From: Gemmata massiliana | Lineage (GTDB): Bacteria > Planctomycetota > Planctomycetia > Gemmatales > Gemmataceae | Direction of reading: 5' to 3' | Length of the DNA stretch: 64,000 nt | Assembly: GCF_901538265.1 (NCBI RefSeq) | Contig: NZ_LR593886.1 | Coordinates: 6,841,738-6,905,737 of the forward strand | In this document: piece by piece, positions 1 through 8,881 of the stretch | Position numbering within the stretch: position 1 is the first letter of the stretch | Layout: the number at the start of each line of letters is the position of its first letter | Notes under the pieces: generated by a model | Database searches by the model: none | Seen by the model: only the letters and a program-made list of their open reading frames with translations | What the model was told of the DNA's origin: nothing | Translations under genes and position numbers: made by a program

Positions 1-346
1 CAAACTTGGGGCGCAATCGCCACGCCAGGAGTGGCAGGTTCCAGTACCGCCACGGGCGCTTGCGGGCGCTCGCGGGATCGGTTTTCAGCTCCACGAGCTT
101 GCGCACGCCGTCGAGCGCGTCGCGGAAGAGGAACCGGGCGCGTTCAACTGTGCCAAACAGATTCGACACCATCGGGAACGGCGAACCCTTCGTGCGCGCG
201 AAGTAGATCGCCGGCCCTCCGGTCGCATAAACGCGCCGGTGGATCTCGGCTGCTTCCAGGTGCGGATCGATCTCCTGCTCGATGCGGACGAGGTGCCCGG
301 CGCGTTCCAAATCGGCAACGGCAGCAGAGAGGTTGCGGTGGCCCAT
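1..346 (-). CDS. UbiD family decarboxylase, N-terminal part (cut by window edge)
   Basis: An open frame on the minus strand starts with ATG at 346 and stays open to base 1, so only the first 115 residues are visible. It begins MGHRNLSAAVADLERAGHLV and continues with RIEQEID, then HRRVYATGGPAIYF and KGSPFPMVSNLFGT. This is the usual head of UbiD-type decarboxylases, which use prenylated FMN to remove carboxyl groups from aromatic or unsaturated acids. Family members are about 500-600 residues long, so roughly four fifths lies outside the window. The cofactor-binding core cannot be checked. It is divergent from the histidine kinase that follows. The assignment rests on family recognition of the N-terminus. 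Confidence 0.8.
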   Translation of the reverse strand, partial: MGHRNLSAAVADLERAGHLVRIEQEIDPHLEAAEIHRRVYATGGPAIYFARTKGSPFPMVSNLFGTVERARFLFRDALDGVRKLVELKTDPASARKRPWRYWNLPLLAWRLRPKF

Positions 347-640
347 CGATACTCGACTCGTAGAGCCCGGCGCGGGCGGGAACAGATAACAAACCGCTTC
401 GGGATAACCCCAGGCAACACCGTGAATTCGCGCCCGGCGCGGACATTTCGTCCCGGTTGCTTAACGATTCCGGTCCATTTCAGAAGATTCCTGAACGGAC
501 CCGAACAGGGGCCGTATGTTTCCCACCCCGAACGTTTGGAACCGGCCCAGTTCGGACTTATGGTAGCGTATGAACCCGACCCCGGGTTTCGCCCAACTTG
601 GTCGCGTACCCCGCGAACCGAACTCCGCCTGGACTGTCGA
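347..640. other. Divergent intergenic region between ubiD-like gene and histidine kinase
   Basis: These 294 bases separate two divergent genes and must hold both promoters. The kinase frame stays open upstream to 239, but the added residues are rich in Arg and Pro and look non-coding. I see no convincing -35/-10 pair or operator here. Confidence 0.4.
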
Positions 641-3625
641 GTGACATTTTCACCGCCCAATAAACCATTTCCGTGGCTCCCCGCTGCCCTTGTGGTAGTG
701 GTGGCTGGCGGGGCCGCGGTGTGTGCGACCGCCGTCCCTCAACCGATCAGCGGCCCGCTCGTCGGGGTGCTCGTGATCGGAGCCGCCGCTCTGGGGTGGT
801 GGGCTAATCGCTCCGCCCCTGCAACTCGCTCGGTAATCAACACCGGACCGCACGATACGCTTTCGGAATCCGAAACGCGTCTCCGACTGCTCGAATCGGC
901 CGTGGTCCACGCGCACGACGCGGTGGCCATCGTCGAGGCGCGTCCCGGGGAAGGGCCGGGGCGGTCCGTGATGTATGTGAACGAAGCCTTCTGCCGGCTC
1001 ACCGGGTACGCGCGCGCGGATGTGATCGGGCGCTCGCTCTACATGCTCCGCGGCGCCGGGTCCGACCCCGACACGCTCGCGCGCCTCGGGGCGGCCATGA
1101 ACTCGGGCACGCCCCTGCGTGTGGAACTGCGCAACTACCGCAAAGACGGCACGCCCTTCTGGGTGGACCTGAGCGCGGTCCCGGTCCCGGACCCGGAAGG
1201 CAAATTGTCCCACTGGGTGATGATCCAGCGCGACATCGACCGGCGGAAGTCGGCCGAGCGCCGGGCGCGACAGACGGGTCAACTGCTCCGCGCCATTATC
1301 GATGCGTTCCCCGGACCGATCAGCGCCAAGGACCGGGACAGCCGGTACCTGGTAATGAACCAGTTCCAGGCCGAGCTTCTGGGCGTGACGCCCGAAGACG
1401 CCGTCGGCCGAACCGCGGCCGAACTGGTCGACGCGACCTACGGAGCGATGACGGTCGAGCGGGACCGCGAGGTGATGTCCACCTGTCGCCCGGTCCAGTT
1501 CGAGGCGCGTTATCCGGCCCCGATCGGCGACGGGCGCCCGTGGTTGACGAGCAAAGCCCCGCTGTGGATGCCCGACGGCGTCGACAGCGAACCGGCCGGT
1601 GCCCGCGGCGTGGTTACCGTGGCGCTCGATATTTCCGCACTCAAGGCCGCGGAAGATGCGCTGCGCCGGAGCGAGGAACGGTACCGACAGTTGTTCCGTG
1701 CGGTGCCGCACCCGGTGTTCGTGTACGACACCCAAACACTCCGCATTCTCGCGGTCAACGAGGCCGCGATCCGCAAATACGGGTACACGCGCGACGAGTT
1801 CCTGACCCTCACGGTGCCCGACATCCGCCTGGCGGACGAAGTGAGCTACTCCCTCGCGTCGGCCGGTGACAGCAGCCTGCCCGACGGCCCGCCCGCGATC
1901 CGGCGCCACCGGACCCGGACCGGCGCGCTCATCCACGTCGAGGTGTCCTCGTTCGCCCTCAGTTTGGAGGGGCGCGGGGTCAAACTGGCCCTCGTAAACG
2001 ATGTGACCGAACGGCGCAAGGCAGAAGAAGAACTGCGCCGCAGCGAGGAACTGTTCCGCGGGATCTTCGAGAGCACCTCCGCGGGCGTGTCGCTCACCAA
2101 CGCCGAGGGGCTGTTCGTTTCGTGCAACCCGGCGTTCGCGGCCATGCTCGGGCGCACCGTTCCCGAGGTACTCCAGCTCACCCCCGCGAGCCTCACGCAC
2201 CCGGATGACCTCGCCGAGCAACAAATTCTGCTGGAAGAGGTACGAACCGGGGCACGGGACCGGTTCAGCTACTCGAAACGGTACATCCGCCCCGACGGGC
2301 AAATCATTTGGGCCGAACTGTCGTTCGCCGCGGTCCGCAACGCCGCGGGCGAGTACGAGTACGGCCTGGGCGTCTCCGTTAACGTGACCGAGCGCCGGCT
2401 GCTGGAAGATCAGTTGCGTCAGGCCCAGAAGATGGAAGCCATCGGCCAGATGGCCGGGGGCGTGGCGCACGACTTCAACAACCTGCTCACGGCCGTGTTG
2501 GGGAACCTGTCCCTGGTGCGCCTACCGGACCACGACCCGAACCGACCCCTGCTAACAGCCGTGGAACAGGCCGCGGCACGCGCGGCCGACCTGACCCGCA
2601 AGCTCCTGGGGTACGCCCGCCGCAACCAGCTCGTGTTCGCGCCGGTCGAGCCGCGTGACGCGCTGGGCGAGGTAATGGCCCTGTTGCGGCACACGGTGGA
2701 CCCACGTATCCACTTGGCGCTCGAGATCGACCCCGATTGCCCCCCGGTCCACGCCGACCCGACGTTGCTCGTTCAGGCCGTCATGAACCTGGGTCTGAAC
2801 GCACGCGACGCGATGCCCGACGGTGGCACGCTCACGTTCACGGCCGAACCGGTCAACCTCCACGAAAACGACCCGCGCCCGGCCGGTTGGGACGACGTGC
2901 GCCCAGGGCGCTACGTCCGGCTCGCCGTGTCCGATACCGGCACCGGGATGACGCCCGAGGTTCAGGCACGCCTGTTTGAACCGTTCTTCACGACCAAAGC
3001 GATCGGTAAGGGGACCGGGTTGGGGCTGCCGATGGTCCACGGCATCGTGAAACAGCACCACGGCTGGATCGAGATCTACTCCAACCCCGGCATCGGAACC
3101 CGGATCGAACTGAATTTGCCCATGTCCGAACTGATGGCCACCCCGTCGCGCGCACACGCGCGCACCCCGCTACCGATTCCGATCCCGGCTCCGTTCCCGG
3201 TACTCGCCCCGAGCGCACCGACTCCCGCACGGGCGCTGAACGCGCCCACCCCGGCAACGATTCTCCTGGTGGACGACGAGCAGATGATCCGCGACCTGGG
3301 CACGGCGGTTCTCACGCGGGCCGGGTACCGGGTTATTACCGCCGAGGACGGCCAGGAAGCGGTCGAAACCTTCCAGCGCGAGTTCGCGGACATCGCACTG
3401 GTGATTCTGGACGTGACCATGCCGCGCATGTCGGGCAGCGACGCCTCGCGGCACATGATCCGCATCGACCCTAACGTGCGCGTGCTGTTCTCGACCGGGT
3501 ACTCGGCCGATGATCTGGCCGAACTCGACGGGTCGCAAGGGTTACTCAGTAAACCGTACCGGCCGCAGGAGTTGGTTGCCGCCGTGCGTGCCGCGCTCAC
3601 GATCACGCCCCAACCCGTCGGTTAG
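641..3625 (+). CDS. Hybrid sensor histidine kinase with four PAS domains and C-terminal receiver
   Basis: Signal-transduction kinase of about 994 residues. I chose the GTG at 641 because the frame upstream of it reads as non-coding, while it is followed directly by a hydrophobic stretch (about residues 10-52) that should anchor the protein. Four PAS sensor modules follow, about 80-200, 215-335, 347-460 and 471-585, three of them ending in D(I/V)(D/T)(R/E)R-type linkers. The HisKA region carries GVAHDFNNLL with the phospho-acceptor His at about 610. The ATPase domain shows an N box (LNARDAMPDGG), DTGTGM and GKGTGLGLPMV. A Pro/Ala-rich linker leads to a receiver domain (VDDE near 877, phospho-Asp near 924 in LDVTMPRMSG, Lys in SKPY). 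No response regulator gene is adjacent, so the internal receiver is probably the first phosphate target. The signal is unknown. Confidence 0.92.
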   Translation: MTFSPPNKPFPWLPAALVVVVAGGAAVCATAVPQPISGPLVGVLVIGAAALGWWANRSAPATRSVINTGPHDTLSESETRLRLLESAVVHAHDAVAIVEARPGEGPGRSVMYVNEAFCRLTGYARADVIGRSLYMLRGAGSDPDTLARLGAAMNSGTPLRVELRNYRKDGTPFWVDLSAVPVPDPEGKLSHWVMIQRDIDRRKSAERRARQTGQLLRAIIDAFPGPISAKDRDSRYLVMNQFQAELLGVTPEDAVGRTAAELVDATYGAMTVERDREVMSTCRPVQFEARYPAPIGDGRPWLTSKAPLWMPDGVDSEPAGARGVVTVALDISALKAAEDALRRSEERYRQLFRAVPHPVFVYDTQTLRILAVNEAAIRKYGYTRDEFLTLTVPDIRLADEVSYSLASAGDSSLPDGPPAIRRHRTRTGALIHVEVSSFALSLEGRGVKLALVNDVTERRKAEEELRRSEELFRGIFESTSAGVSLTNAEGLFVSCNPAFAAMLGRTVPEVLQLTPASLTHPDDLAEQQILLEEVRTGARDRFSYSKRYIRPDGQIIWAELSFAAVRNAAGEYEYGLGVSVNVTERRLLEDQLRQAQKMEAIGQMAGGVAHDFNNLLTAVLGNLSLVRLPDHDPNRPLLTAVEQAAARAADLTRKLLGYARRNQLVFAPVEPRDALGEVMALLRHTVDPRIHLALEIDPDCPPVHADPTLLVQAVMNLGLNARDAMPDGGTLTFTAEPVNLHENDPRPAGWDDVRPGRYVRLAVSDTGTGMTPEVQARLFEPFFTTKAIGKGTGLGLPMVHGIVKQHHGWIEIYSNPGIGTRIELNLPMSELMATPSRAHARTPLPIPIPAPFPVLAPSAPTPARALNAPTPATILLVDDEQMIRDLGTAVLTRAGYRVITAEDGQEAVETFQREFADIALVILDVTMPRMSGSDASRHMIRIDPNVRVLFSTGYSADDLAELDGSQGLLSKPYRPQELVAAVRAALTITPQPVG

Positions 3626-3654
3626 TAAAATCCCACCGAAATTGTGCTAAGAAA

Positions 3655-3734
3655 TGGTCTTCTGTAGCCGGCCTCTGCGAGGCCGGGCAGCCATTGACAG
3701 CGGAACTTCCGGCCTCACAGACTACAGAAGACCA
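3655..3734. repeat. Inverted repeat with 13-bp perfect arms
   Basis: The arms 3655-3667 (TGGTCTTCTGTAG) and 3722-3734 (CTACAGAAGACCA) are exact reverse complements separated by 54 bases. The spacer holds a smaller GC-rich hairpin around GGCCTCTGCGAGGCC. It lies just after the kinase stop codon and before the terminator shared with fabF. It could be a small non-autonomous repeat or an RNA structure at the kinase 3' end; the sequence alone does not decide. Confidence 0.6.
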
Positions 3735-3769
3735 GCCATCGGCGTGTGAAGCAACCCAAACAAATAGGG

Positions 3770-3796
3770 AAGGCGGCACCACGTTGGTGCCGCCTT
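3770..3796. terminator. Bidirectional hairpin terminator between kinase and fabF
   Basis: AAGGCGGCACC (3770-3780) pairs perfectly with GGTGCCGCCTT (3786-3796) around a 5-base loop. It sits between two convergent genes, 25 bases past the fabF stop. The run of T after it is weak in both directions. Confidence 0.6.
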
Positions 3797-3821
3797 CTCG
3801 TATCTGTCCTGTGCGAAGTCG

Positions 3822-5114
3822 TTACACCGCGGCCATCACCAGCGCGCCGTTCTGCCCGCCGAAGCCGAAGCTCGTGGACAAACCGTACTTCACCTTCGCC
3901 TCGCGCGCGGTGTTCGGGATGTAGTCCAGGTCGCACGCCGGGTCCGGGTTCGTCAGGTTGATCGTCGGCGGGTACACCTGCGTCTTCAGGCTCATCGCGA
4001 GCGCCGCTGCTTCGATCGCGCCACTCGCACCGATCGAGTGTCCGATCATCGACTTGATCGACGAGAGCTGCACGTTCTTGGAGTGCTCACCGAACACGCG
4101 CTTCACGGCCGCCGTTTCCATCAGGTCGTTCAGCTTCGTGCTGGTGCCGTGTGCGTTGATGTACCCGACGTCGCGGAAGTCCACTTCCGCTTCGGTGAGC
4201 GCCGACTGAATTGCCCGTGCTCCGCCCCGCCCTTCCGGATCGGGCTTCGTCACCGAGTAAGCGTCGAACGTGCTCCCCCAACCCTTCACTTCCGCGTAGA
4301 TCGGTGCGTTGCGAGCCTTCGCGCGCTCGTACTCTTCGAGCACCAGAACTGCGGCCCCCTCGCTAATCACGAACCCGTCGCGGAGGCGGTCGAAGGGACG
4401 CGATCGCTCCCCGGGGGCCCGCCCGTTGGACTTGCTGAGCGTACCTAGGGCGGTGTACGCGAGCAACATGAGGGGGTCAATCCGGCTGTCGGCCCCGCCG
4501 CACAGCATCACGTCCGCGTCACCCCGGGCCACAAGCCGGTACCCCTCGCCCACGGCCTGGGTGCCGGCCACGCACGCGGTCACCACTGTGTTGTTCGGCC
4601 CCTGGCAGTTAAACGCCATCGAAATGTGCGCGGCCGCCATGTTCGGCAGGTACTTCAGCAGCCACAGCGGGAACAGCGGTGAGTCCGTCCGGTTCGGGTC
4701 CGGGAGCTTCGTTTCGTCGAATTCCCCGTCTTCCTGACAAGCGCGAGCCAGTAGCGGTGCGAGTTCCCCTAAATCCATCGGCACGAGGCCCGTACCCATG
4801 ACTACACCGAACCGCTCCGGGTCCATGCTCGCCACGTCGAGCCCGCTGTCGGTCACGGCTAGGCCCGCGGCGCCGATGCCGAATTTAGCGGCCCGGCCCA
4901 TAACCTTGACTGACTTGCGGAACTTGTCGGGAATGAACGGCTCTGGGTCGAAGTCGATGACCTCGCCCGCCACCCGGATCGGGTGGTTCGATGCGTCAAA
5001 CGAGCGGATCGGGCCGACCCCACTGTGGCCGTCCACGCACGCTTGCCAGAAAGCGTCTTTACCGACCCCGTTGGGCGCAACGACGCCCAAGCCGGAAATT
5101 ACCACCCTGCGCAT
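3822..5114 (-). CDS. fabF: 3-oxoacyl-ACP synthase II (FabF-type ketosynthase)
   Basis: Condensing enzyme of fatty acid elongation, acting on malonyl-ACP and acyl-ACP in the cytosol. The 430-residue chain begins MRRVVISGLGVVAPNGVG at 5114; the frame is open 16 codons further upstream, but this start fits the family and has a GGGG element before it. The catalytic triad is present: Cys181 in TACVAGTQ, His322 in NAHGTSTK and His359 in MIGHSIGASG, with Lys354 in SIKSM. The C-terminal glycine-rich FGFGGQN is also intact. The insertion around residues 120-165 (PLLARACQEDGEFD to LPNMAAAH) is longer than in E. coli FabF, so a specialised or secondary-metabolite ketosynthase of the same fold cannot be excluded. 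No other fab gene or acyl carrier gene is next to it. Confidence 0.93.
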   Translation of the reverse strand: MRRVVISGLGVVAPNGVGKDAFWQACVDGHSGVGPIRSFDASNHPIRVAGEVIDFDPEPFIPDKFRKSVKVMGRAAKFGIGAAGLAVTDSGLDVASMDPERFGVVMGTGLVPMDLGELAPLLARACQEDGEFDETKLPDPNRTDSPLFPLWLLKYLPNMAAAHISMAFNCQGPNNTVVTACVAGTQAVGEGYRLVARGDADVMLCGGADSRIDPLMLLAYTALGTLSKSNGRAPGERSRPFDRLRDGFVISEGAAVLVLEEYERAKARNAPIYAEVKGWGSTFDAYSVTKPDPEGRGGARAIQSALTEAEVDFRDVGYINAHGTSTKLNDLMETAAVKRVFGEHSKNVQLSSIKSMIGHSIGASGAIEAAALAMSLKTQVYPPTINLTNPDPACDLDYIPNTAREAKVKYGLSTSFGFGGQNGALVMAAV

Positions 5115-5552
5115 GACGTTACCCCGAGCGGCCGTCCCACTCATCCCTAAGCGGTGCGGCACGTCACGTCACCCCCGGGCCGACTCATCAGCACTTCCGC
5201 CGTCCCCGCCGACCCCTTAAAACCCCCATCTGCACCATCTTCCATAAAGTTAATCCGGTCTGCCGCTTCCTTCAATCCCCTCGACGATGGGGAATCGCAC
5301 TATCTCTCTCAAACCGCGCAGATTAACTCGTTACACTCGGCACAACCGGCCCTGAAAAGTCAGTTCCGACCCGATTGGTGGTGTGCGATATGTGCATCAG
5401 GCTGTGAGAATGCGAAGCGTGTGCCGGCTTGCGAGCCGCGCAACCGAGTCCCCGGAACGTTCTTTGGTCCCGGCCCCCCGCGGCGTTATAATCTGAACAA
5501 GTGGGCGGGGGTGGAGAACCATCCGAGCGCACTCTGCAAGGAACGACAACCA
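5115..5552. other. Divergent intergenic region fabF / NfeD operon
   Basis: These 438 bases lie between fabF, read leftward, and the NfeD-flotillin operon, read rightward. Apart from the promoter described at 5464-5492 I see no gene, tRNA or repeat. Confidence 0.5.
5464..5492 (+). promoter_or_regulatory. Sigma-70-type promoter of the NfeD-FloA operon
   Basis: TTGGTC at 5464-5469 and a perfect TATAAT at 5487-5492 are spaced by 17 bases. This predicts transcription from about 5499 and a leader of about 54 bases before the NfeD start at 5553, where AAGGAACG gives a ribosome site. Confidence 0.6.
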
Positions 5553-7742
5553 ATGCTCTTCTCTCTGCGCTGCTGGACGGGGGGCCTCGTCCCCGCCATC
5601 GTGTGGGTGCTGCTGTTCGGGTCCGTGGCGGTTGCGCAAGAAGCGAACAGCGCGCTGTTCGTGACCGTTCAAAACCCGATCACCAGCGACGTCGCCACGC
5701 GGATCGAGAACCAGATCAGCGCCCGCGCGAACGAAAAGAACGAAGAGCGCCGGGCGTGGGTCGTGGTGCTCGACTTCAACCCCGACGGCAAGCCCGCGTC
5801 GACCACCAACTTCGGCCCGTGCTCCGACCTCGCCAAGTTCCTGAGCAGCCCAAAAATGGCGGGCGTGAAGACCATCGCCTTCGTTCACGCGCCGGCCACC
5901 GGACACACGGTGCTCCCGGTGCTCGCGTGCAAGGAAGTGGTGATGAGCAAGGGGGCGGCGATCGGCCCCGTCGTAGTCGAGGGCGTACCGCCACTTGAGG
6001 TGTCCGAGCAGGTCGCGTACAAGACCCGGTTCAACCGTGACGACCGCTGGCCCATCGTGCAGAAGATGTTCGACCCGAACGTGGCGCTCGTGAAGGGTGT
6101 GGCGAAATCCAACGGCGCTCCGCGCTACGCGGACGCGAACAACCCGGAGTCGATGTCAGCGATCGCCGGGACCGCTCCCGTGAACGGCGTACAGGACCGG
6201 CAGCCCGCGAGCTACCCGACCCCGGTCGCGCGGGCGGTCGAACTGGCCAGCGGGGTCGCTGAGAACCAGCGCGAGGTCGCCGAACTGTTCGGCCTCCCGC
6301 CGCTCCGCTCCGACCCGCTCGCCGGGCGCACGCCCGATGCGTACCAGTGGGCGCTCCGGGGGGACGTGGACGGCGCGATGAAGGAATCCGTGAACCGTGT
6401 TATCCGCGACGTGCGTAAGAGGAAGGGGAACGTTCTCATCCTGATTCTGAACTGCGGCGGAACCGATCTCGAAGCGGCACGCGCGCTGGCCGACGACCTC
6501 GCGGGCGCACAAACGGGCGACGACGCCCTGCTCATCATCGGGTTCGTGCCCGAGTCCGCGCCCGACGCGGCCGCGGTCGTTGCACTGGGGTGTTCCGAGA
6601 TCGTGATGACCAAACCGAAGGGCGCGGAGGGGGAAGTAAAAGAGGCCGATTTGGGGAACTTCGAGCGCTACCTGAAGACCGCGAAACCGTCCGCAGTAGC
6701 CGCCCAGCGCCAGAGCTTGCGCGACTTCGCCGAACAGCGCGGCTACCCCGGGGTACTGTTTGAAGGGATGCTCAACCGCGACGTGGAAGTCGTTCGGGCC
6801 GAGGGCGAGGGGAACAACCGCAACAAGCGGAAGTTAATGACCCGTTCCGAATTCGAGACCGAACAGAAGGCCAATCCGGGATTGTGGAAGCAGGGGCGGG
6901 TCGTCAAACAACCGGGCAAACGGCTCGAACTGAACGCGACTCTCGCGGCCGAACTCGGCGTAGCCCGCCTCACCGTGCCGACAACGAACGTGGACGAGGT
7001 GTGCAGCGCTTACGGTTTGGGGAAAGCGAAAAGCCCGGACCCGGGCTGGCTCGACAAGTTCGCCGAGTTCCTGCGCATCCCCGCGGTGACCGTCATCCTC
7101 GTAATGGTCGGGTTCATCGGGCTGATCCTCGAACTGAAGGTGCCGGGGCTGACCGTGCCCGGGATCGTCGCGGCCGTATGCTTCATCCTCGTGTTCTGGT
7201 CACAGTCGCGGTTCAGCGGCGAAATGTTCGTGCTCGCGCTCCTGCTGTTCGTCCTGGGGTTGATACTGGTCGGTTTGGAACTCTTCGTGCTCCCCGGGTT
7301 CGGCGTGTGCGGCATCAGCGGCGTGTTGTTTATGCTGGCCGGGTTGGGGCTGGTGACGCTGGAGCGCTTCCCGCAGACCTGGGAAGAAGCGGTCCCGCTC
7401 GGGGTGCGGATCTCGACGTACCTGTTCGCGATGATGGGCGCGATGGTGGCAGCGTTCGTGATCGCGCGGTTCCTGCCGCAAGTGCCCTACGCGAACCGGA
7501 TGATGCTGACCCCGCCCAGCGACCAGTCGAGCGCGAACGAGGTACAGTTGCCCGGCGCGAGCGAGGCGGCGGAGTTGCTGGGGGCGATCGGCGCGAGCAC
7601 GACCGCGCTACGACCGGCCGGCGTGGTGCGGTTCGGGGAAAAGTTCGTGGACGTGGTTTCAGACGGCGGGTTCATCCCGTCCGGGAGCCGCGTTCAGGTG
7701 ATCGCGGTCGAGGGCACGCGGATCGTTGTCAAAGAGATTTGA
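5553..7742 (+). CDS. NfeD-type membrane protein, long form with duplicated ClpP/crotonase-like region
   Basis: Long NfeD protein of 729 residues that probably works with flotillin FloA in membrane microdomains. ATG 5553 was chosen for the AAGGAACG site 8-15 bases upstream and the signal peptide it exposes (to about residue 29, AVAQ). Two tandem regions look like the ClpP/S49 fold: about 35-190 (WVVVLDFNPDG) and about 290-420 (VLILILNCGGTDLEAARALA). A block of membrane helices follows (about 510-640), then a C-terminal OB-fold NfeD domain ending RVQVIAVEGTRIVVKEI. The serine-nucleophile region of known NfeD proteases (ASAAG-like) reads ATGHTVL and SAPDAAA here, so both protease-like halves may be inactive. 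The gene opens a cluster with short NfeD and FloA, the usual arrangement for this system. Confidence 0.85.
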   Translation: MLFSLRCWTGGLVPAIVWVLLFGSVAVAQEANSALFVTVQNPITSDVATRIENQISARANEKNEERRAWVVVLDFNPDGKPASTTNFGPCSDLAKFLSSPKMAGVKTIAFVHAPATGHTVLPVLACKEVVMSKGAAIGPVVVEGVPPLEVSEQVAYKTRFNRDDRWPIVQKMFDPNVALVKGVAKSNGAPRYADANNPESMSAIAGTAPVNGVQDRQPASYPTPVARAVELASGVAENQREVAELFGLPPLRSDPLAGRTPDAYQWALRGDVDGAMKESVNRVIRDVRKRKGNVLILILNCGGTDLEAARALADDLAGAQTGDDALLIIGFVPESAPDAAAVVALGCSEIVMTKPKGAEGEVKEADLGNFERYLKTAKPSAVAAQRQSLRDFAEQRGYPGVLFEGMLNRDVEVVRAEGEGNNRNKRKLMTRSEFETEQKANPGLWKQGRVVKQPGKRLELNATLAAELGVARLTVPTTNVDEVCSAYGLGKAKSPDPGWLDKFAEFLRIPAVTVILVMVGFIGLILELKVPGLTVPGIVAAVCFILVFWSQSRFSGEMFVLALLLFVLGLILVGLELFVLPGFGVCGISGVLFMLAGLGLVTLERFPQTWEEAVPLGVRISTYLFAMMGAMVAAFVIARFLPQVPYANRMMLTPPSDQSSANEVQLPGASEAAELLGAIGASTTALRPAGVVRFGEKFVDVVSDGGFIPSGSRVQVIAVEGTRIVVKEI

Positions 7743-7968
7743 AGACCGTTTCGCGCGAAAAACGAAAGCGTATGGCGCGTGAGTCGTGAATCGTGTAAGT
7801 TCGGCTCCCGGGTTGGGAGTTGGCGCCACGAAGCGGGGCCGGTGGCGCGCAAGGAAATGCCGAACTAAAAGGGCGCAATTGGATCGCTCCGGCGCCCGAG
7901 TGTTCGTACTCTTGCCCATAATACCGGGCGAAATGTGTCGGCCCATCACACTCACACGCGCGCTCCGC

Positions 7969-8616
7969 ATGGACGACTATCTGATCATTGCGATTGTTCT
8001 GATGGCCCTCGGCGCGGGGCTACTCGGGGCCGAGATCCTGGTGCCGACCGGCGGGTTCTTGGTGGTGGGCGCGCTGGTGTTCTTCGCGCTGGCCGTCGGC
8101 ATCATCCTGTACCAGGGCACGACCATTGAGGCCGTGGTCGCGATCGGGGGACTGGCGGTCGGGTTGCCCGCGGCCGGCTTTGTGGCGGTGGCGGCGTGGC
8201 GCCGGATGTCGCTCGATAACGTGCTCAACGAAGTCCCCACCGATTCCCCGATCGGGGTCGTACCCGAAGCGAACGCGCTCAAAGGGCGAGCGGGCAAGAC
8301 GGTCTCCCCCCTGCGCCCCTCGGGTTCGGTCGAATTCGACGGTAAGCGCGTGGACGCCATGACAGAGGGCATGATGCTCGACGCGGGCGTGTGGGTGCGG
8401 TGCGTGGACGTAAAGCGCGGGCAGGTGATTGTTCGCGCGATGGAATCGCAGCCGGACGTTTCCGAGGTCGAGCGCGCCGATGCCGCCCTTCCCGCGCAAT
8501 CAAAAGCCAGCGCACCGGCCAACGAAGAACCACACAAAGACGAAACCCAAAAAGAAGAGCCGAAGCGCCCGCGCGACGATTTCGACGACTTCGACATCGG
8601 CCTCGATAAGATCTGA
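7969..8616 (+). CDS. Short NfeD-like membrane protein
   Basis: 215-residue NfeD homologue without the protease part. The frame is open upstream to 7786, but ATG 7969 starts directly into the first membrane helix (MDDYLIIAIVLMALGAGLLG), as expected. Three hydrophobic segments lie at about 4-24, 29-50 and 54-75. A soluble beta-rich domain follows with LKGRAGKTVSPLRPSGSVEF, the signature of the NfeD C-terminal OB domain, and then an acidic/lysine tail ending FDDFDIGLDKI. In other bacteria such proteins pair with flotillins, and floA lies two genes downstream. The 226-base gap after the long NfeD gene has no gene in it. Confidence 0.85.
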   Translation: MDDYLIIAIVLMALGAGLLGAEILVPTGGFLVVGALVFFALAVGIILYQGTTIEAVVAIGGLAVGLPAAGFVAVAAWRRMSLDNVLNEVPTDSPIGVVPEANALKGRAGKTVSPLRPSGSVEFDGKRVDAMTEGMMLDAGVWVRCVDVKRGQVIVRAMESQPDVSEVERADAALPAQSKASAPANEEPHKDETQKEEPKRPRDDFDDFDIGLDKI

Positions 8617-8665
8617 CACAAACAGGTGTTCGGGCGAAATACGGCTCCGCAATTTGGGACCACAC

Positions 8666-8818
8666 ATGTTCGGTGTATTTGGGCTCGGTGGTCCGGAAAT
8701 ATTGCTCCTCGCCTGCTGTGCCACAGTACCCGCGGTGGCGGCCGGGATTACGTTCGCGGTGATCCGACTATCCGCCCCAAAAGCGAAGCGCGGCGCCAAC
8801 GAAACTGATGACCAGTAA
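8666..8818 (+). CDS. Small membrane peptide in the NfeD-FloA operon
   Basis: A 50-residue open frame starts at ATG 8666 (MFGVFGLGGPEILLLACCAT). It has one hydrophobic helix (about 11-33) and a basic then acidic C-terminus. It sits 49 bases after the short NfeD gene and 63 before floA on the same strand. Similar 40-60 residue peptides beginning with MFG and GxxE are common in planctomycetes. Function unknown; the position suggests a microdomain partner. Confidence 0.55.
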   Translation: MFGVFGLGGPEILLLACCATVPAVAAGITFAVIRLSAPKAKRGANETDDQ

Positions 8819-8881
8819 CAAACGATAATCGTAATCGCCGGGTCGGTGTGACCGACCCGGAACCCGAAAGGACCGACACCC

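Noticed and set aside
650-2470. 606-residue open frame on the minus strand
   Set aside because: It is antisense to the kinase PAS domains, is rich in Arg/Gly/His as usual for shadows in high-GC DNA, and shows no domain.
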